A stretch of 64,000 nucleotides of DNA from Stromatinia cepivora (taxonomy: Eukaryota; Ascomycota; Leotiomycetes; Helotiales; Sclerotiniaceae), in contig RCTD01000009.1 of NCBI GenBank assembly GCA_014898415.1, forward strand, positions 1,116,001-1,180,000. The letters run 5' to 3'. The notes beneath the pieces were generated by a model. The model saw only the letters and a program-made list of their open reading frames with translations, did no database searches and was not told the DNA's origin. The translations under genes and the position numbers were made by a program. Shown one piece after another: positions 1 through 12,052 of this stretch. Numbering within the stretch: the first letter of the stretch is position 1; every line of letters starts with the position of its first letter.

Positions 1-1
1 G

Positions 2-157
2 AGGGAAAGAGACATTGGTGAGTTGAATGTAGATGACTTGAAAGTGTGTTTGGAAGGTACGATCATGAGATGGTTTGCGTTTGTGCGGATGCGTTTGAAT
101 ACGGTCGGTCATGTATTAGGTGAGTATCCAACCGCTTTTGATGCAGACCGTAAATGA
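2..157 (+). CDS. 3' end of an unidentified gene (partial)
   Basis: An open frame enters from the left edge and encodes about 51 residues (beginning RERDIGELNVDDL) before a TGA at 155-157. A good donor-like GTGAGT lies at 120-125, so the last exon could instead continue elsewhere. No family recognised. Composition matches the neighbouring genes, so a real gene terminus is plausible but unproven. Confidence 0.35.
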   Translation, partial: RERDIGELNVDDLKVCLEGTIMRWFAFVRMRLNTVGHVLGEYPTAFDADRK

Positions 158-851
158 AGATGGGCCGGAGTTATATAATAGCTTTCATTTATTCTTCTTT
201 AATGTGAAAATTCCATATCCAAGGCCCCCAAAAATTGATACTTTTCAGGAATATCACAGCTAAACACTAGTTTATCTAAGGACATATCAGTAGAAAGAAC
301 AATCATATCAAGAATTCAAAGACCACAAGGAAGTCATGACGGAAATCTCCCATCATTCCAAAAAGAAGAAAGTGGAAAAATACAACCCAACTTGTTGTTT
401 CTATTCATATATGCTTACCAATATTTCAAAGAGATCCGACCGTGGACCCGACATTTCCGGATAAATGCTATATCAGATTACGCCAGAATTACCCACGCAT
501 GAGGGAGTAAGCCAGGGTGCATGAGATGTTTTTCTTTTTTTGGATGCAACCCCACAAACTTGGAAATAAAAAATAAAAACTCTTCTAGAACGCATTAGTC
601 CGGCTCACAGTTGATCAAATGATGCTTATCATTCATCATTCATTCATATTGTATAGAAGATTGAGGTAGCATGCTAAGCTATATTACTAGCCCCCCAAAA
701 ATTAACAAGAAAACCATCTCTTCTCATCGTACCATCGTTTCCACTTTACGTACGGGGTATTGTAGGTAAAACGCAAAAGGGTATGTGCCAGAATCAAGCC
801 ATCTAACGCTAGATACAAACGCCAACCTTCATTAAAATAGGTAAGGTATCA
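158..851. other. Intergenic region, 3' flank of the MFS gene
   Basis: About 0.7 kb with stops in all frames and no gene or RNA recognised. It holds the 3' flank of the minus-strand MFS gene and probably the 3' UTR of the partial gene on the left. Confidence 0.6.
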
Positions 852-2630
852 TTAAACTTTCTCATTCATCGTTCCATCATTTTGCGTTACTTGAGCATTA
901 GCCTCTTCTGCCTCCTGTCTGGATTTCATTTCCTCAGCCTGCTTCTCTAATCTTACCATTCTTTCTTCTCTCCATACGGGTCCCCATTTCAATTCAACCC
1001 ATAACATTGGAGATGTGGCAATACAAACAAGAGCGATGAATGTAAAGCACCATCCTCTTCCCATATGATCGATCATAATAGTAATGATACCTGTTCCACC
1101 TGCACCAAGTAGACATCGTACAAGATTATTTGCAGCTGTGGCGGTAGATGGACTTTGTGGATATAAGTCAACAACAAGTGTACTAAGAATATTGAAAGAA
1201 CCGTTAATGCAAAGCCCTAACAAGAATTGAAGAATGAGAGGTGCAGCTAAATTAGCATTCTTCTCCAGAACCCAACCATAACAAAGATAGCAAGCAAGTC
1301 CCACAGTCAAGAGAGGCCAAATTATTTCTAGTCTAGCCCTTTCAATTGGAAAATGTCTCAGGTTATCGCCCCTCTTACGATCGATGCTGAACCCGATATT
1401 TCGGGCAATTTTCTTGTAATTTCGATCCAGCATTTTACCGTTGATGATACTAGCCAACGCACAACCACATCCAAACGGGAGATAGCATAGACCAATCTGT
1501 AAGTCATTGAACCCGTAGATTTCTTTGAAAAGTTGTGGTATAGAGGCTGTAACGTCATAGAACGCTGTGTATAGTAGAGCATTGTAAAATAACACCATGG
1601 CAACATCCTTCTCCATGATGATGTATACTGTTTTCAGAGGATTTGGCCATCGTAGCTTTCGTTTGCTTGCAAGGTCAGCCTGCGCAGCTCTTCTACTTTC
1701 AGCTGTTGCCGTCCGGGAAAGTCCATCTGCAGATTTTTGTTCTTTGCGATATTGCCACCATTCAATAACCGTCATATTCCAACCTTGAGGTGGGATAGAT
1801 CCATTACCAACAACGTTCCGACCAGTTTCAGGAACCGTAAGAGCAAATGGTATGAGGAAAACAGCTGCGAGGATTACGAGAAACCAAAAAATTGCACGCC
1901 ATCCCAGGAATTGTGCTAAGATACCACCGATCACAGGTCCTAAAGCTGGTCCCATCATGGTGCCAGCTCCAACAATTCCCATGTAAGATCCCCGTTCAGC
2001 ACTTGTGGATACATCTGCAACGACTCCAAATCCTAAAGCGATGGCACCGCTACTTCCACAACTTTGTAAACATCGTAGGATGAACAAAGCAGCATAACTG
2101 TTCTGTAACGCTAGACCAATATTTGCGCCCAAGTATATAATGAATGCAATAATATATGTAGGTCGTCTTCCAGCCATATCTGCTAAATCCCCAAAAACTG
2201 TTGGCGCCAAACCTTGAAAAATCATGAAAGAGGTGAGAGTCAAATTAATGAGGGTATTCGATACACCGAGGTCAGCAGCGAGTGGATTAAGCGCCGGGAA
2301 GTATATGTTGGCAGATGTAGGAGAGATGAAAGCTGCCAATGTGCACATGCCGACGATATATCTTTTCTTCCATACACCAAAAGCCGAATATGGTGGGCCG
2401 GAAGCAACAGGTGCCAATTCGAGATCGCGTGTGTCATCTTGATCTTCTGCTACTGACGATGAGGATGAGGATTGATTGTGGATAGAGACGTGTTCCGGTA
2501 ATCTCTCTGCTTCCTCTACGGTAGGATCTTCTGGGCATTGATTTGATTCTTCGGGGACGATGGCACCTTGCAAACTCGCTTCTGCTTCTTGTGACTTTTC
2601 TACATTTTCGAGATGATTCTCTTCAGACAT
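852..2630 (-). CDS. MFS multidrug/polyamine-type exporter (DHA1 family)
   Basis: Proton-coupled drug:H+ antiporter of the major facilitator superfamily, expected in the plasma membrane with 12 membrane helices. The first in-frame ATG gives 592 residues; the frame extends five codons upstream only through a non-ATG codon. Residues 1-85 are a hydrophilic, Ser/Glu-rich cytosolic tail. The first helix starts near residue 90, and the loop 2-3 signature GDLADMAGRRPTY lies at about 147-159. The helix 5 glycine/proline-rich antiporter motif (GPALGPVIGG) marks the 12-helix DHA1 exporters, nearest in style to yeast Qdr/Aqr/Tpo proteins. A long basic central loop and a charged C-terminal tail follow. 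No intron is seen. It is divergent from the syntaxin gene across about 0.7 kb. The substrate cannot be read from sequence. Confidence 0.88.
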   Translation of the reverse strand: MSEENHLENVEKSQEAEASLQGAIVPEESNQCPEDPTVEEAERLPEHVSIHNQSSSSSSVAEDQDDTRDLELAPVASGPPYSAFGVWKKRYIVGMCTLAAFISPTSANIYFPALNPLAADLGVSNTLINLTLTSFMIFQGLAPTVFGDLADMAGRRPTYIIAFIIYLGANIGLALQNSYAALFILRCLQSCGSSGAIALGFGVVADVSTSAERGSYMGIVGAGTMMGPALGPVIGGILAQFLGWRAIFWFLVILAAVFLIPFALTVPETGRNVVGNGSIPPQGWNMTVIEWWQYRKEQKSADGLSRTATAESRRAAQADLASKRKLRWPNPLKTVYIIMEKDVAMVLFYNALLYTAFYDVTASIPQLFKEIYGFNDLQIGLCYLPFGCGCALASIINGKMLDRNYKKIARNIGFSIDRKRGDNLRHFPIERARLEIIWPLLTVGLACYLCYGWVLEKNANLAAPLILQFLLGLCINGSFNILSTLVVDLYPQSPSTATAANNLVRCLLGAGGTGIITIMIDHMGRGWCFTFIALVCIATSPMLWVELKWGPVWREERMVRLEKQAEEMKSRQEAEEANAQVTQNDGTMNEKV

Positions 2631-3344
2631 GATGAAGAAATTCAAACATGTGAAAGTAGTATACGAGTAGAAAAGATAATGAGAGAATGCGAAAAAAAAT
2701 ACTTACCCGCTGGAAAGCGCTATAGAGATATATTTGTGAAAGATAGATTAAAGCCGAATACTTGTACGGACTTTATCTTTGTTATTCCCATTTTGTTGCT
2801 TAAAATGGTAGAAATCAAGCTCAACCTCAAATCTTGACCATTTTGGTGGTGCTTAACGGCACTATACATCCGATCCATCCTTTATACAGATGTTGATTCG
2901 TCGAGCGGTTCCCATATTCCCGCACCGATTTCGCAATCGAGGTAATGGAGTTATGCATCATGTATGATCGGCAAAATCCCATCAAGAGCGGTAATCGCAA
3001 ATATATATTGCGATGTAGGAAGGAGAGACCATTGCAACAATTGCAATGGTAGGAAGTCGCGTGAAGAAGTTGAAAAGGGGAGAGAAAGGGGAGAGAAAAG
3101 GGAGAGAAACGGGAGAGAAAGGTTTGCAAATGGTCGGCAGTCATTGGTGGGGCGCAAAAGCTTAAATTTCTTACATAAACAATTTCTTGTTTTATTTTAT
3201 TTCAGCCTTGCCAATCCATCATCGCATTCTGGCCAGCTTTATTGGAGTTGCTCAAAGCTTTCACTTCAAACACACATTGTACATCAATTTCATGCAATAT
3301 TATAATATATTGAAGCATTGGTCTTTTCGATACATGTCCCAATT
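2631..3344. promoter_or_regulatory. Divergent promoter region (MFS / UFE1-like)
   Basis: Non-coding region between two divergently transcribed genes, so it must hold both promoters. It contains a polypurine tandem repeat (separate entry). No binding site of a named regulator can be called with confidence. Confidence 0.5.
3075..3122 (+). repeat. Polypurine tandem repeat, unit about GGGAGAGAAA
   Basis: Four imperfect copies of a 10-11 bp all-purine unit (GGGGAGAGAAA variants), interrupted by a single C. It lies about 220 bp upstream of the syntaxin start and about 450 bp upstream of the MFS start, inside the divergent promoter. Confidence 0.8.
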
Positions 3345-4504
3345 ATGACAGACATCACTCCGGAGTTCAATAAATTACTGAAAGAGCTTAATGCTCCTCC
3401 TACAGCAGATCCCTCTTTGACCCTTCAGAATATTGACGAGTTCTTAAAGGAGGCATATCGAATAGTACGTCATAGCAATCACTCTTTCGCTGATATAACT
3501 TACTTATAAACTCTACCAGAACTCACATATAGCTTCATTAAATAGCTATCTAAGGGATATCCGACAATCCTATCTTTCAACGGCGTCTCCTCCAAGGCGA
3601 ACAAATATATCTTCCAAAACTAAACAATGGCGACATTTGAACGATCGCCAGCGCGAAGAAATCGATGCGGAAACGAAAAAGTTGTTACGAGAACTAAATG
3701 TTAGTATACGAAGTATGGATGAGGCTGAAGGGATACGATATACTGCCGAAGCGCTCATAATACAAAATAAATATGCACGAACTTTGGGACGATTTGGAAA
3801 TTGGGCAGCAGGAGGTGGAGAACAATCAAAGTCCATGGAGCAACAGTTGGAAGAAGCAAAATTAAATGCAATCAAAATGCATCGAGATAGTGTTGTGTGG
3901 TATTTACGGCAAAAGCTTTCAGAATGTGGTAACCTTCAAGCTTCAATGATGGAGAAGAGAATTATGAGGGAGATGGAGAAGAATAAGAGTAATCTTGCAA
4001 AATCTCGAGCAATGATGCCGGATATTGTGGGCTTTGGAGAGTCATCATCGCCAAAATATACTTCAAGTGGAAATGCTCACCTGGAAGCACAATCACCATC
4101 ACAAACCTCCTTTCCTGAACAAGAGTTGAGTCCAGAACAAATACAAATGTTTGAACAGGAGAATCATGATATGTTGAAACACTATCAGAGTACCTTGGAT
4201 CAAGTCAAGTATGTTCCGTGGGGTTTATGGATGGTTATTGACCTTATACTGACTATATTACAGAACAGCAGAAAAGTCCTTGATCGAAATCTCGGAGCTT
4301 CAGACACAACTCTTGAATAGTGTAGCATCACAAGCGGAACAAATCGAAATCCTAGCCGAACAATCCCATCAAACTACAGAAAATGTTGGGGGAGGTAATA
4401 AGGAATTGAAAAGGGCAACTCAACGAAAGAGTACAGCAAAGTATGTATTCTATGCATCATGTGGACTAAGTGCTTTTCTGGTCCTATGGGATCTAGTGAT
4501 ATGA
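3345..4504 (+). CDS. UFE1: Ufe1/syntaxin-18-type ER t-SNARE
   Basis: ER-resident Qa-SNARE predicted to act in Golgi-to-ER retrograde fusion and ER membrane fusion. Exons 3345-3464, 3520-4208 and 4264-4504 give 349 residues. Both introns are 55 nt with GTACGT/GTATGT donors and CAG/ACAG acceptors; the phases match. The N-terminus (MTDITPEFNKLLKE) and the following helical region resemble the syntaxin-18 N-terminal domain. Residues from about 275 (SLIEISELQTQLLNS) form the heptad-rich SNARE helix. A C-terminal membrane anchor (YVFYASCGLSAFLVLW) ends two residues before the stop, as in tail-anchored SNAREs. The start is the first ATG in frame; an upstream TTG is not a credible eukaryotic start. 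The family call rests on domain order rather than on close similarity. Confidence 0.8.
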
Positions 4505-5300
4505 TATGAATTTAGTTAGGTACAGAAGTGGGAATGGAAAATGGAAGTAGAAGTGGGATATCTGATATCTGAAACTCATCATGAATCGATCTTCCGTTGA
4601 ACCGCACCAATCATCTATATATCATTCACATGTAAAGCTACCTGTTTGGTTGACCATTATCGTGACTGACTTGGCCAGGTACCCGCAAACCATAAAAGGA
4701 AATCTGTCACAGGAATGTATTATGGGTCGGCAACATGCATTTGAAGTTAAAATCAATACCGAATTGAATTATTGATGATACTCTGAAGTATTTGGAGGTA
4801 TCTCTTGAGATTCTTTAGATGTTTGTCCTGTGTCGTGTAGAGTAGTCTTAAAAAATCCCTCGGATCAAATTAATGTAAAAGAGAAATCATACCTCGGCCC
4901 ATCTAGACATTATAAGTAGAGAAAGCAGAGAATCAAGTCCGATGGTCGCATACAATAAACCTACTCCGTACTTATATTTTTTTTCTCCCTTGTACTCGGA
5001 TACATTTAATTGGTCTTCTAATCATTTTTGCTTACCATTAGCTAAACTTTAATACCAAAAATCTCCATTTTCCCATTGTAATCCGATAAAGTCACCCCAG
5101 ATTTTGCCAAGCGAGACAAACGGGTCCCCGCATGTTTTTGCGCTGTTTATGTTACTGTACTCAAAGGATGCCAAGAATATATTATGACATTTAAATCATC
5201 TTCTCCCTTCACTCACATTTTACTCTCCTCAATCATCTTCCAACATCCCTTTCATCCCTTTCTTCTCCTCAAGAAATAACTTCACGCTATTTCAAATAAT
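4505..5300. promoter_or_regulatory. Intergenic; 3' flank of UFE1-like and promoter of AAT
   Basis: No gene seen in about 0.8 kb. The last 100 bp (about 5200-5280) are C/T-rich (TTCTCCTCAAG, CATCCCTTTCATCCC), a pyrimidine tract of the type common just upstream of highly expressed fungal genes. It probably includes the transcription start of the aminotransferase. Confidence 0.5.
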
Positions 5301-6623
5301 ATGTCTCAGTTATCTGCTACAAGTTTTCCAGAGGATGCCGTTCCTAAAGCTCCAGAAGATCCCCTCTTTGGGTTGATGGCTGCTTATCGTGCTGATACTT
5401 TTGATAAGAAGGTCGATTTGGGTATCGGTGCTTATAGAGATAATAATGCCAAACCTTGGGTTCTGCCAGTTGTTAAGAAGGTATTTGAAATCTTTAAACA
5501 TTGTTTGATATCTGCTAATATATATGTTTTCTAGGCTGATGAGATCCTTCGTAATGACCCCGCTTTAAATCACGAATACCTTCCCATCGCCGGTCTCAAC
5601 ACTTTTACATCCGCTGCCGCGAAACTTATGTTAGGAGCTGATTCCCCAGCTCTCGCCGATAAACGTGCTTGTTCCATTCAAACTATATCCGGCACTGGAG
5701 CCGTCCATCTCGGTGCTCTCTTTTTCAAGAAATTCTACCCCAACTCTCCAACCGTTTATTTGAGTAACCCAACATGGGTAAATCATCATCAAATCTTCTC
5801 CAATGTTCACCTTCCAGTCGCTACATATCCATACTTTTCAAAAGCTACAAAGGGTCTGGATTTCGATGGCATGAAGAGTACTATTCAAGATGCTCCTGAA
5901 AAGAGTGTTATTCTCCTACACGCTTGTGCACATAACCCCACCGGTGTTGATCCAACAAAAGATCAATGGAAAGAACTTGCCGTCCTCATAAAGCAAAAAC
6001 AACATTTCCCTTTCTTCGATTGCGCATACCAAGGATTTGCTTCCGGTGATTTGGCAAATGATGCATGGGCCATTCGTTATTTCATCGAACAAGGCTTTGA
6101 ACTTTGTATCGCTCAGTCTTTTGCCAAGAATCTTGGTCTATATAGTGAACGTGCCGGATGTTTCCATTTCGTAACTGGAGCGGGTCAAGATGCGGAAAAG
6201 ACGATTGGTAGAATTGCTAGTCAATTGGCCGTTTTGCAAAGATCCGAAATCTCCAATCCTCCAGCATATGGTGCTAGAATCGCAAGCACAATCTTAAACG
6301 ACGAAGCTTTATTCAAGGAGTGGGAAGAAAACTTAAAGGAAATGTCCGGAAGAATCATGACCATGCGCAAAGAACTTCGCTCAAAGCTAGAGGAAATGGG
6401 TACACCTGGAAAATGGAACCATATCACTGAACAAATCGGCATGTTTTCATTCACGGGTTTGAGTGAAAAACAAGTCTTGGAGTTGAGAAGTGATGCTCAT
6501 GTGTATATGACGAACAATGGAAGAATTAGTATGGCGGGGTTGAATACGAATAATATTGATTACTTTGCGAAAGCTGTGGATAAGGTTGTTAGGAAGACGC
6601 AACAGGAGACTGCGAATCTTTAA
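5301..6623 (+). CDS. AAT2: Aspartate aminotransferase, cytosolic
   Basis: PLP enzyme interconverting aspartate + 2-oxoglutarate and oxaloacetate + glutamate (Asp metabolism, malate-aspartate shuttle). Exons 5301-5480 and 5535-6623, one 54-nt phase-0 intron, 422 residues, the normal size for the family. There is no mitochondrial presequence: the protein starts at MSQLSATSFPEDAV, right at the fold, so it is the cytosolic form. The active-site residues fall on the classical pig-enzyme numbers: Asn194 (HNPTGVDP), Asp222 and Tyr225 (FFDCAYQGFA), the PLP lysine Lys258 (SFAKNLGLYSER) and Arg266. The C-terminus is ANL; yeast Aat2 is known to carry a peroxisomal signal at this place, but ANL would be a weak variant, so peroxisomal targeting is only possible. 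Confidence 0.95.
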
Positions 6624-9600
6624 GGAGGCGAACATTAGCGAGCTTGAGGATAGCGAGCTTGGAGGAAATGAATCTAGAGGTATTATGTTGGCCTGGGCTG
6701 AGATGATGGTGCATTGGGATAGGGAGGATAGTTAGACATAGTTATGGAGCTCATTATTTCATAACTGGTATTTTACCCTATCTTTTGGGCTGGATGTACA
6801 TTGGGAATGGAGATGAAGCGTGGGTCGAAAAGTCGCTTGAAGAATAGACACTCACTCAGCTCAATTCTTGAACCTCATAATTAGCAAGTAGAAGGTAGAA
6901 AGTAGAAATTCGTGGAATGCATGCTCTTTACCTCTTATTGTGTTTTGTGTTGTCTTTTGTTGGATTATTTGATGTGAGGAGATGTACTGTGCTATGGTTC
7001 AGATTATTAATTTTGAATGGTTTGGATTATAAATAGAAGATAGATGAATTGATAGATGAATGGATGGACCTAAAGGGAAGATGCGAGGACGCGCAGCTCA
7101 TATGAGATGTATGGGTTTGATTCTCACTTTTCTGAGTTGGATGGGATGTTTAGTTGATGCGGAATTGGATAGTATGAAAGGAACAGGATGATACGAGTGG
7201 GATGATATGAATGAAATGCAAACCCAATGACAAGAATAATAACAGGTGTCTCACTGTCAAACTTGGCGGTTGTTATCTTGATAAGATCGGAAGAGATTAG
7301 TATAAGAGATTAGTATCCAAGATACCAGGCGTCGAATGGGAAATATAAAAGGCCAGGGGTATCCACATCGAAGGTGATGGTCGGACTGTGATGCGGGATC
7401 TGATCTTAAAGGGTATATTGTTGTATGGTTGGTTTGTTGGAAGGGGTAGGGAAATGACGAAGGGGTTCTTTTATAGGGAGGGCCGGCGGTGGAAGTTTGC
7501 AGGCTGTGTATAAGGAGATGGGAGAGGGTGAGGGGTGTGGTGAATTTGGGGCCATGGATTGAATTGTATATGGGCAAATACACGATGATTGCTTATTGCT
7601 TGCTTGGAGGAGTGAGGGGTGTTGGTGAATATAAACTTGTAAAGAATATCAACATATTGTACAAAAGATGCAGTAGCTTTGTTGATATCTGGTTATTTAA
7701 CGCGAGGTTAGGGATTGCCCTTTCAAACCCAAAAGCTTCAAGGTCACTTAAAAGAAATTCAAGGGGATAATTCTTTGTGTGTGGGATTATATCTACTGGG
7801 ATTTATGTTTTTTTTTTCAGTTCTCGTTTCCGTGGGCTAAAGGCTTGGTTTTTTGGGGGGAGGAGATGAAATTTTAATTGATGCGAGAAGAGATATTGTG
7901 ATAGTGAGGTGGCATCAGAATTGGTAGATGGCAATAATCGGTGTTTGTTACTTGCTGTCGATTTGAAGAATAGTACTTGCTGTTGATTTGAAGAGTAGTT
8001 ATTGCCAACATCGATCGGGGCCTCTATCGAAAACATTTCCTTTGACCAAGTGCCTTGGGAGTAATGAGAGATAGGATGCCATTTACAATGCCATCACTGA
8101 TGCTCAGTACCACATTTTTCACAAGTACAACGGGTTTTTCTCTCTTTGGTCTTTTTAGGTAGTAAGGTGGCGATACTTTTATAGAAGAGAGGATCAAGAT
8201 TGAAAGGTTGATGGGCTTGAAATGTGGAAATAGTGAATGAGAAAATGGCAAAGAAGGAAGAGCAAATTTTAGCTCAGGGCTTGGAGGGTTAATGGTGGTA
8301 GGTACGGCTACTTTCAAAGTAATATGATGGATATGGGCCTGAGGGGGTGAATATGAGAAGGGCTACTACAGAATTTGGTAGGTAGCCATTACTAATTCTC
8401 AATGAAAAGTTATTTAAATACATCACTACAGTTTTATAGGAAGGACAAATCATACAAATGAAATCTAAAAGAACAAAACCTTAGGAGAAGCCTTGTGTCT
8501 AGTGCATCTACTTTTCCGCGGAGACGGAGGAGGGGCGACGGGTGTTTGATAAGAAACGGGCGTTAGAAGAGCGGAAAGTGGTTGATAGCTGCAGGACTAC
8601 GAGGTGAGAGGAGGGTGAAATGGCGTGGGTTGATAGTGATGATAATATTGCTTTTGTTATCGTTTGAAGAAAGGTTATGATTGATATTGGACTAGGATTT
8701 GGATGACTATAAAGCAAAATGTTCCTAAGATGAGAGATGAGACATGAGATATGAGAAAGGAAAAGAGCATACTGGGAAAACTCCATAAGGCACTTCACAA
8801 AGTTTGCCGTCTGCTCCACATATGAGAAACTCCCGCAAATCCTAGAAAGACTTTGGATCAGGAAGATAGCATTTATGAGCTGCTTGATGGGAAGAATCGT
8901 GTGCTTTTATAAAGAAGATGGATGAGGATAAGTTGGTTGTACATGTGGGTGAATAGGACTTTGCGGTAACAGCGGGTATAAGAGATGAGAAGAGGAGTTA
9001 GTTATCTGGTTTTGTAAGTCATGGAGGGATGGGGTATGAGGTAGTTGATGACCATGATTCATCTATTGCCCTTTCGGATTTGGCATGGCTGGCTATATTC
9101 CTTTTCTCCGCAGCAACCTCATTTTTAAGAGCTTTCACAGCTCCTTCATCTATTTAAGTTCATCCATACAGCTCATTAAGAGGGCAAAACATTAAAGAAG
9201 GAAACAATGAGAAGTATGGAGGGCACTTTCCGAATGTCATAATTCATTTTCGAGCTTGGTAGTTCCTACTGCTTGAAGTAGGAGGTGCCCCATTCCATCT
9301 CGAGGACTAACGTCGAGTGAGATTAGTATTCTCGTTCAATGATAATCAGATATTATTAGTTGATTTTTATTATAAAGATTAAAGTGACGGTATATATTGA
9401 GAGATGACAATATTCTAACTATCTGATACTTCCCACGCCTACATTGTTCCTCAACTTTAGGACTCCCGCAACCCTACAACCATGCCATGTGAATGCCGAG
9501 ATTCGAATCGAACAACGCAGCAATCCCGTTCCCATGATCCTCTGATCTTTTCAGATCCTTTCCCGGAGTTTGCATGATGATCCGGGCCCTCGGCAGGAAG

Positions 9601-11713
9601 CTTATGTAGAAAAGAATTGAGAAAATTTTGAGATAGTGGTGAATATCAATTTGTGGAAATAATATTCCGGTGTGCTGTGTATGGGGTATGATGGAGAGAC
9701 TTGTAGTGGAATAAGGTCTTCGGGTGAATTTCAAGAAGAGCTGTGAAGGCACCTAAAGAGACTGTGCGCTCCTTACTAGTACTAAAAGAAAATATTCCAT
9801 TTTAGTATCAGCAGAGAGGGATAGAAGAATTTAACATGGGTGGCGTACAAAGTAGTTTGTTATATGGAATTCGTAGTGGGGGAATACTATAATCTCTAGA
9901 ATTTGTTAACGTTAGGATAGGAACTTATTAATTTGTAGGCCATTATTGTCGTCTTTATCCAACTTATCTTTGCCATTCATTAGGTCCGCTGTCACTACAT
10001 CATAAGATGCATGTATCATTATCTACACAATCCACACCACACCTCCCTCCACTCATACGAATTAGCAAAACTCCACTCAAATTTTCCCTACAATCCAATC
10101 ATAAGGAGGCTCAGGAAGGACTAATTGGTTAAAATCATGCTGTTTTACTCTGAGGTTATGTTCTATTGTTTGTTGTGGTAGAAAGCAGCTATAGCCCGAT
10201 GATGAATTTATATTAACAAGACTTACGTAAGGAATTCAGGTTGCGACTGAATCTAAAGGTTTGATGAGTATAATAGAAGGCGCAAAATTCTCTGATACTA
10301 ATCATGAGCTTCATGTATTCTATTTACCGAAGATGGCTCTGGGAATGCTGATATTGTTGGGTATCAGAGAATCCATGGGTGATGGCGATGGATATAAAAG
10401 GGCCAAAATCTATACAATTCTTTTCACCTAACATAAAACATACCATGATCCGAAACTAGATAAAACTTATGGGGTGGCAGGCCTTGTGGATGGACTTCTT
10501 GTTACGAAACAGGAGAACAAGATAGAGCAGAAAACACAAACAACATCGTGCTGGTAAAATAGCAAATTAACCACATCACCATCACTCCCACCAAGATATT
10601 CTTATTATCATTAAAACACAATACATCTCAACCATTATGAACAACAGCATATATGAATATAAAATAACCAAATTCCATCTCTAGACAAGTCTTACATCTC
10701 AAGAAATCCACAATCCGGAACCAAAATGAAAAATGTGTACGGCAAATTAACTCAAACTGCGTCGCCGTATCCGTCAAGATTACTGTACCTTGAGTTCTAG
10801 AAAGTTTTTCCTTGGTTTATGGAGTAAGGAAGGTAGCCAAGGAGATACGAGCTTTGAATAGATGTATCCAGAAATAGGAAGCGATGCTGTATGCGGTATC
10901 GGTGTTACATCTGAAATAGATTTCAGACTAGCTGAGCCGGACTTGCAATGTAATATTCACATAACAGTCCAAATATTCCAATCAAATCATAGACTAGGCG
11001 TCTGGCTCGCCATTTGGGAGGGAGACTGCAAGACTAGTGGACCTTTGATTTTGAGGTTCAGGCTCTAGAATAGAAGTTTGGGATATTTAAGAGCCCATCC
11101 TTCCGAATATTGTCTCTATAACGTCAATCATTTAAGAAATATTATGCATGGAATATGGTCATTCTGGAGCACGAATACTCCCATAAGTCTCGAGGGCTGC
11201 ACATACAAATGTACACCTCAAATCCAAATCCAAATCCAAATCAAACTATACTCTTAACAATATCAACCCCCCCCCCCAAATAAAAATCCACTCGACAAGA
11301 AATAGTAATAAAAACAAGAATAAATTTTTTTTTCATAAACAAAAATCCAGAAATCCCAATACTACACCCTGCATCAACAGCAGCAAAAAACCCCCAAACT
11401 CGTAAAACTTCTCAATCTCACAAACATTTTAAACAAACCAAAAAAAAAAAAAAAAAAACACTCTCCAATACCAATTAGTTAGTAAGTATCTAAGATACCC
11501 CAACATCCCGGAAAGAAATCCATTAACCTTAAATGGCGATGAGTCCAAAATATGGATAACTTTTGTTTTTGACGGGGTTGGGATGTTGTATTTATTTATA
11601 TCTATATATACTCTTCGCGTGGAAGATGAATAGGGGGAGGAATGAGTTTGCGGATTGCTGGGAGAGTGGATATCAATTAATTTCCAAACTTTATTACTCT
11701 TGAATGTAGCCTG
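6624..11713. other. 5-kb stretch without a convincing gene
   Basis: Only short, unconserved frames occur, all below about 110 codons and without recognisable motifs. Examples are minus-strand frames at 8508-8819 and 9474-9752. A short minus-strand stretch near 9060-9170 reads as a charged helix (KNEVAAEKRNIASHAKSERA) behind a plausible acceptor and might be an exon. Low-complexity tracts lie at 11219-11246 (AAATCC repeats), about 11265-11280 (poly-C) and about 11440-11460 (poly-A). It could hold long UTRs, non-coding RNA or a small lineage-specific gene; none can be supported. Confidence 0.5.
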
Positions 11714-12052
11714 CCACCGATTAGGGATGGGATTTTTGTAACTGTTTAAAGCACAATAATCTAGTTCATTTTGCTTTAATAATAATCTAGTTTCCTTTAT
11801 TATGATATGGATTTTTAATATCTCTTTTGGGAAAGGGATGAGTTAATTGAAGTATGTGATTAGGTAAATCGAGAAGGAATAATTTTTATTAAAGTGAATA
11901 TGAGAACTTCTAAATTCATTGATTGTTGATTGATCGCTTATGATAACTCATATCCCTTAAAAAATAATGCATATAATAATGAAGTTATATTTTATTATAT
12001 TTTATTGTAATCCAGCTCTGCTTTACATAAAGCGCCCATCCCTACCACCGAT
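11714..12052. mobile_element. hAT-type MITE with 8-bp target duplication
   Basis: The element itself is 11722-12044 (323 bp). It begins TAGGGATGGG and ends with the exact inverse CCCATCCCTA. It is flanked on both sides by the identical 8-mer CCACCGAT (11714-11721 and 12045-12052). Eight-base duplications and a T/CAGGG start are typical of hAT transposons. Inside there is only AT-rich DNA and no frame, so it is a non-autonomous miniature element that needs a transposase in trans. The second inverted-repeat segment (TAAAGC-containing, about 20 bp in) is imperfect. Confidence 0.85.

Noticed and set aside
9481..9560. tRNA-like T-loop GATTCGAATC on either strand
   Set aside because: The flanking bases form at most three pairs of a T stem, there is no A box or acceptor stem, and no anticodon arm could be drawn.
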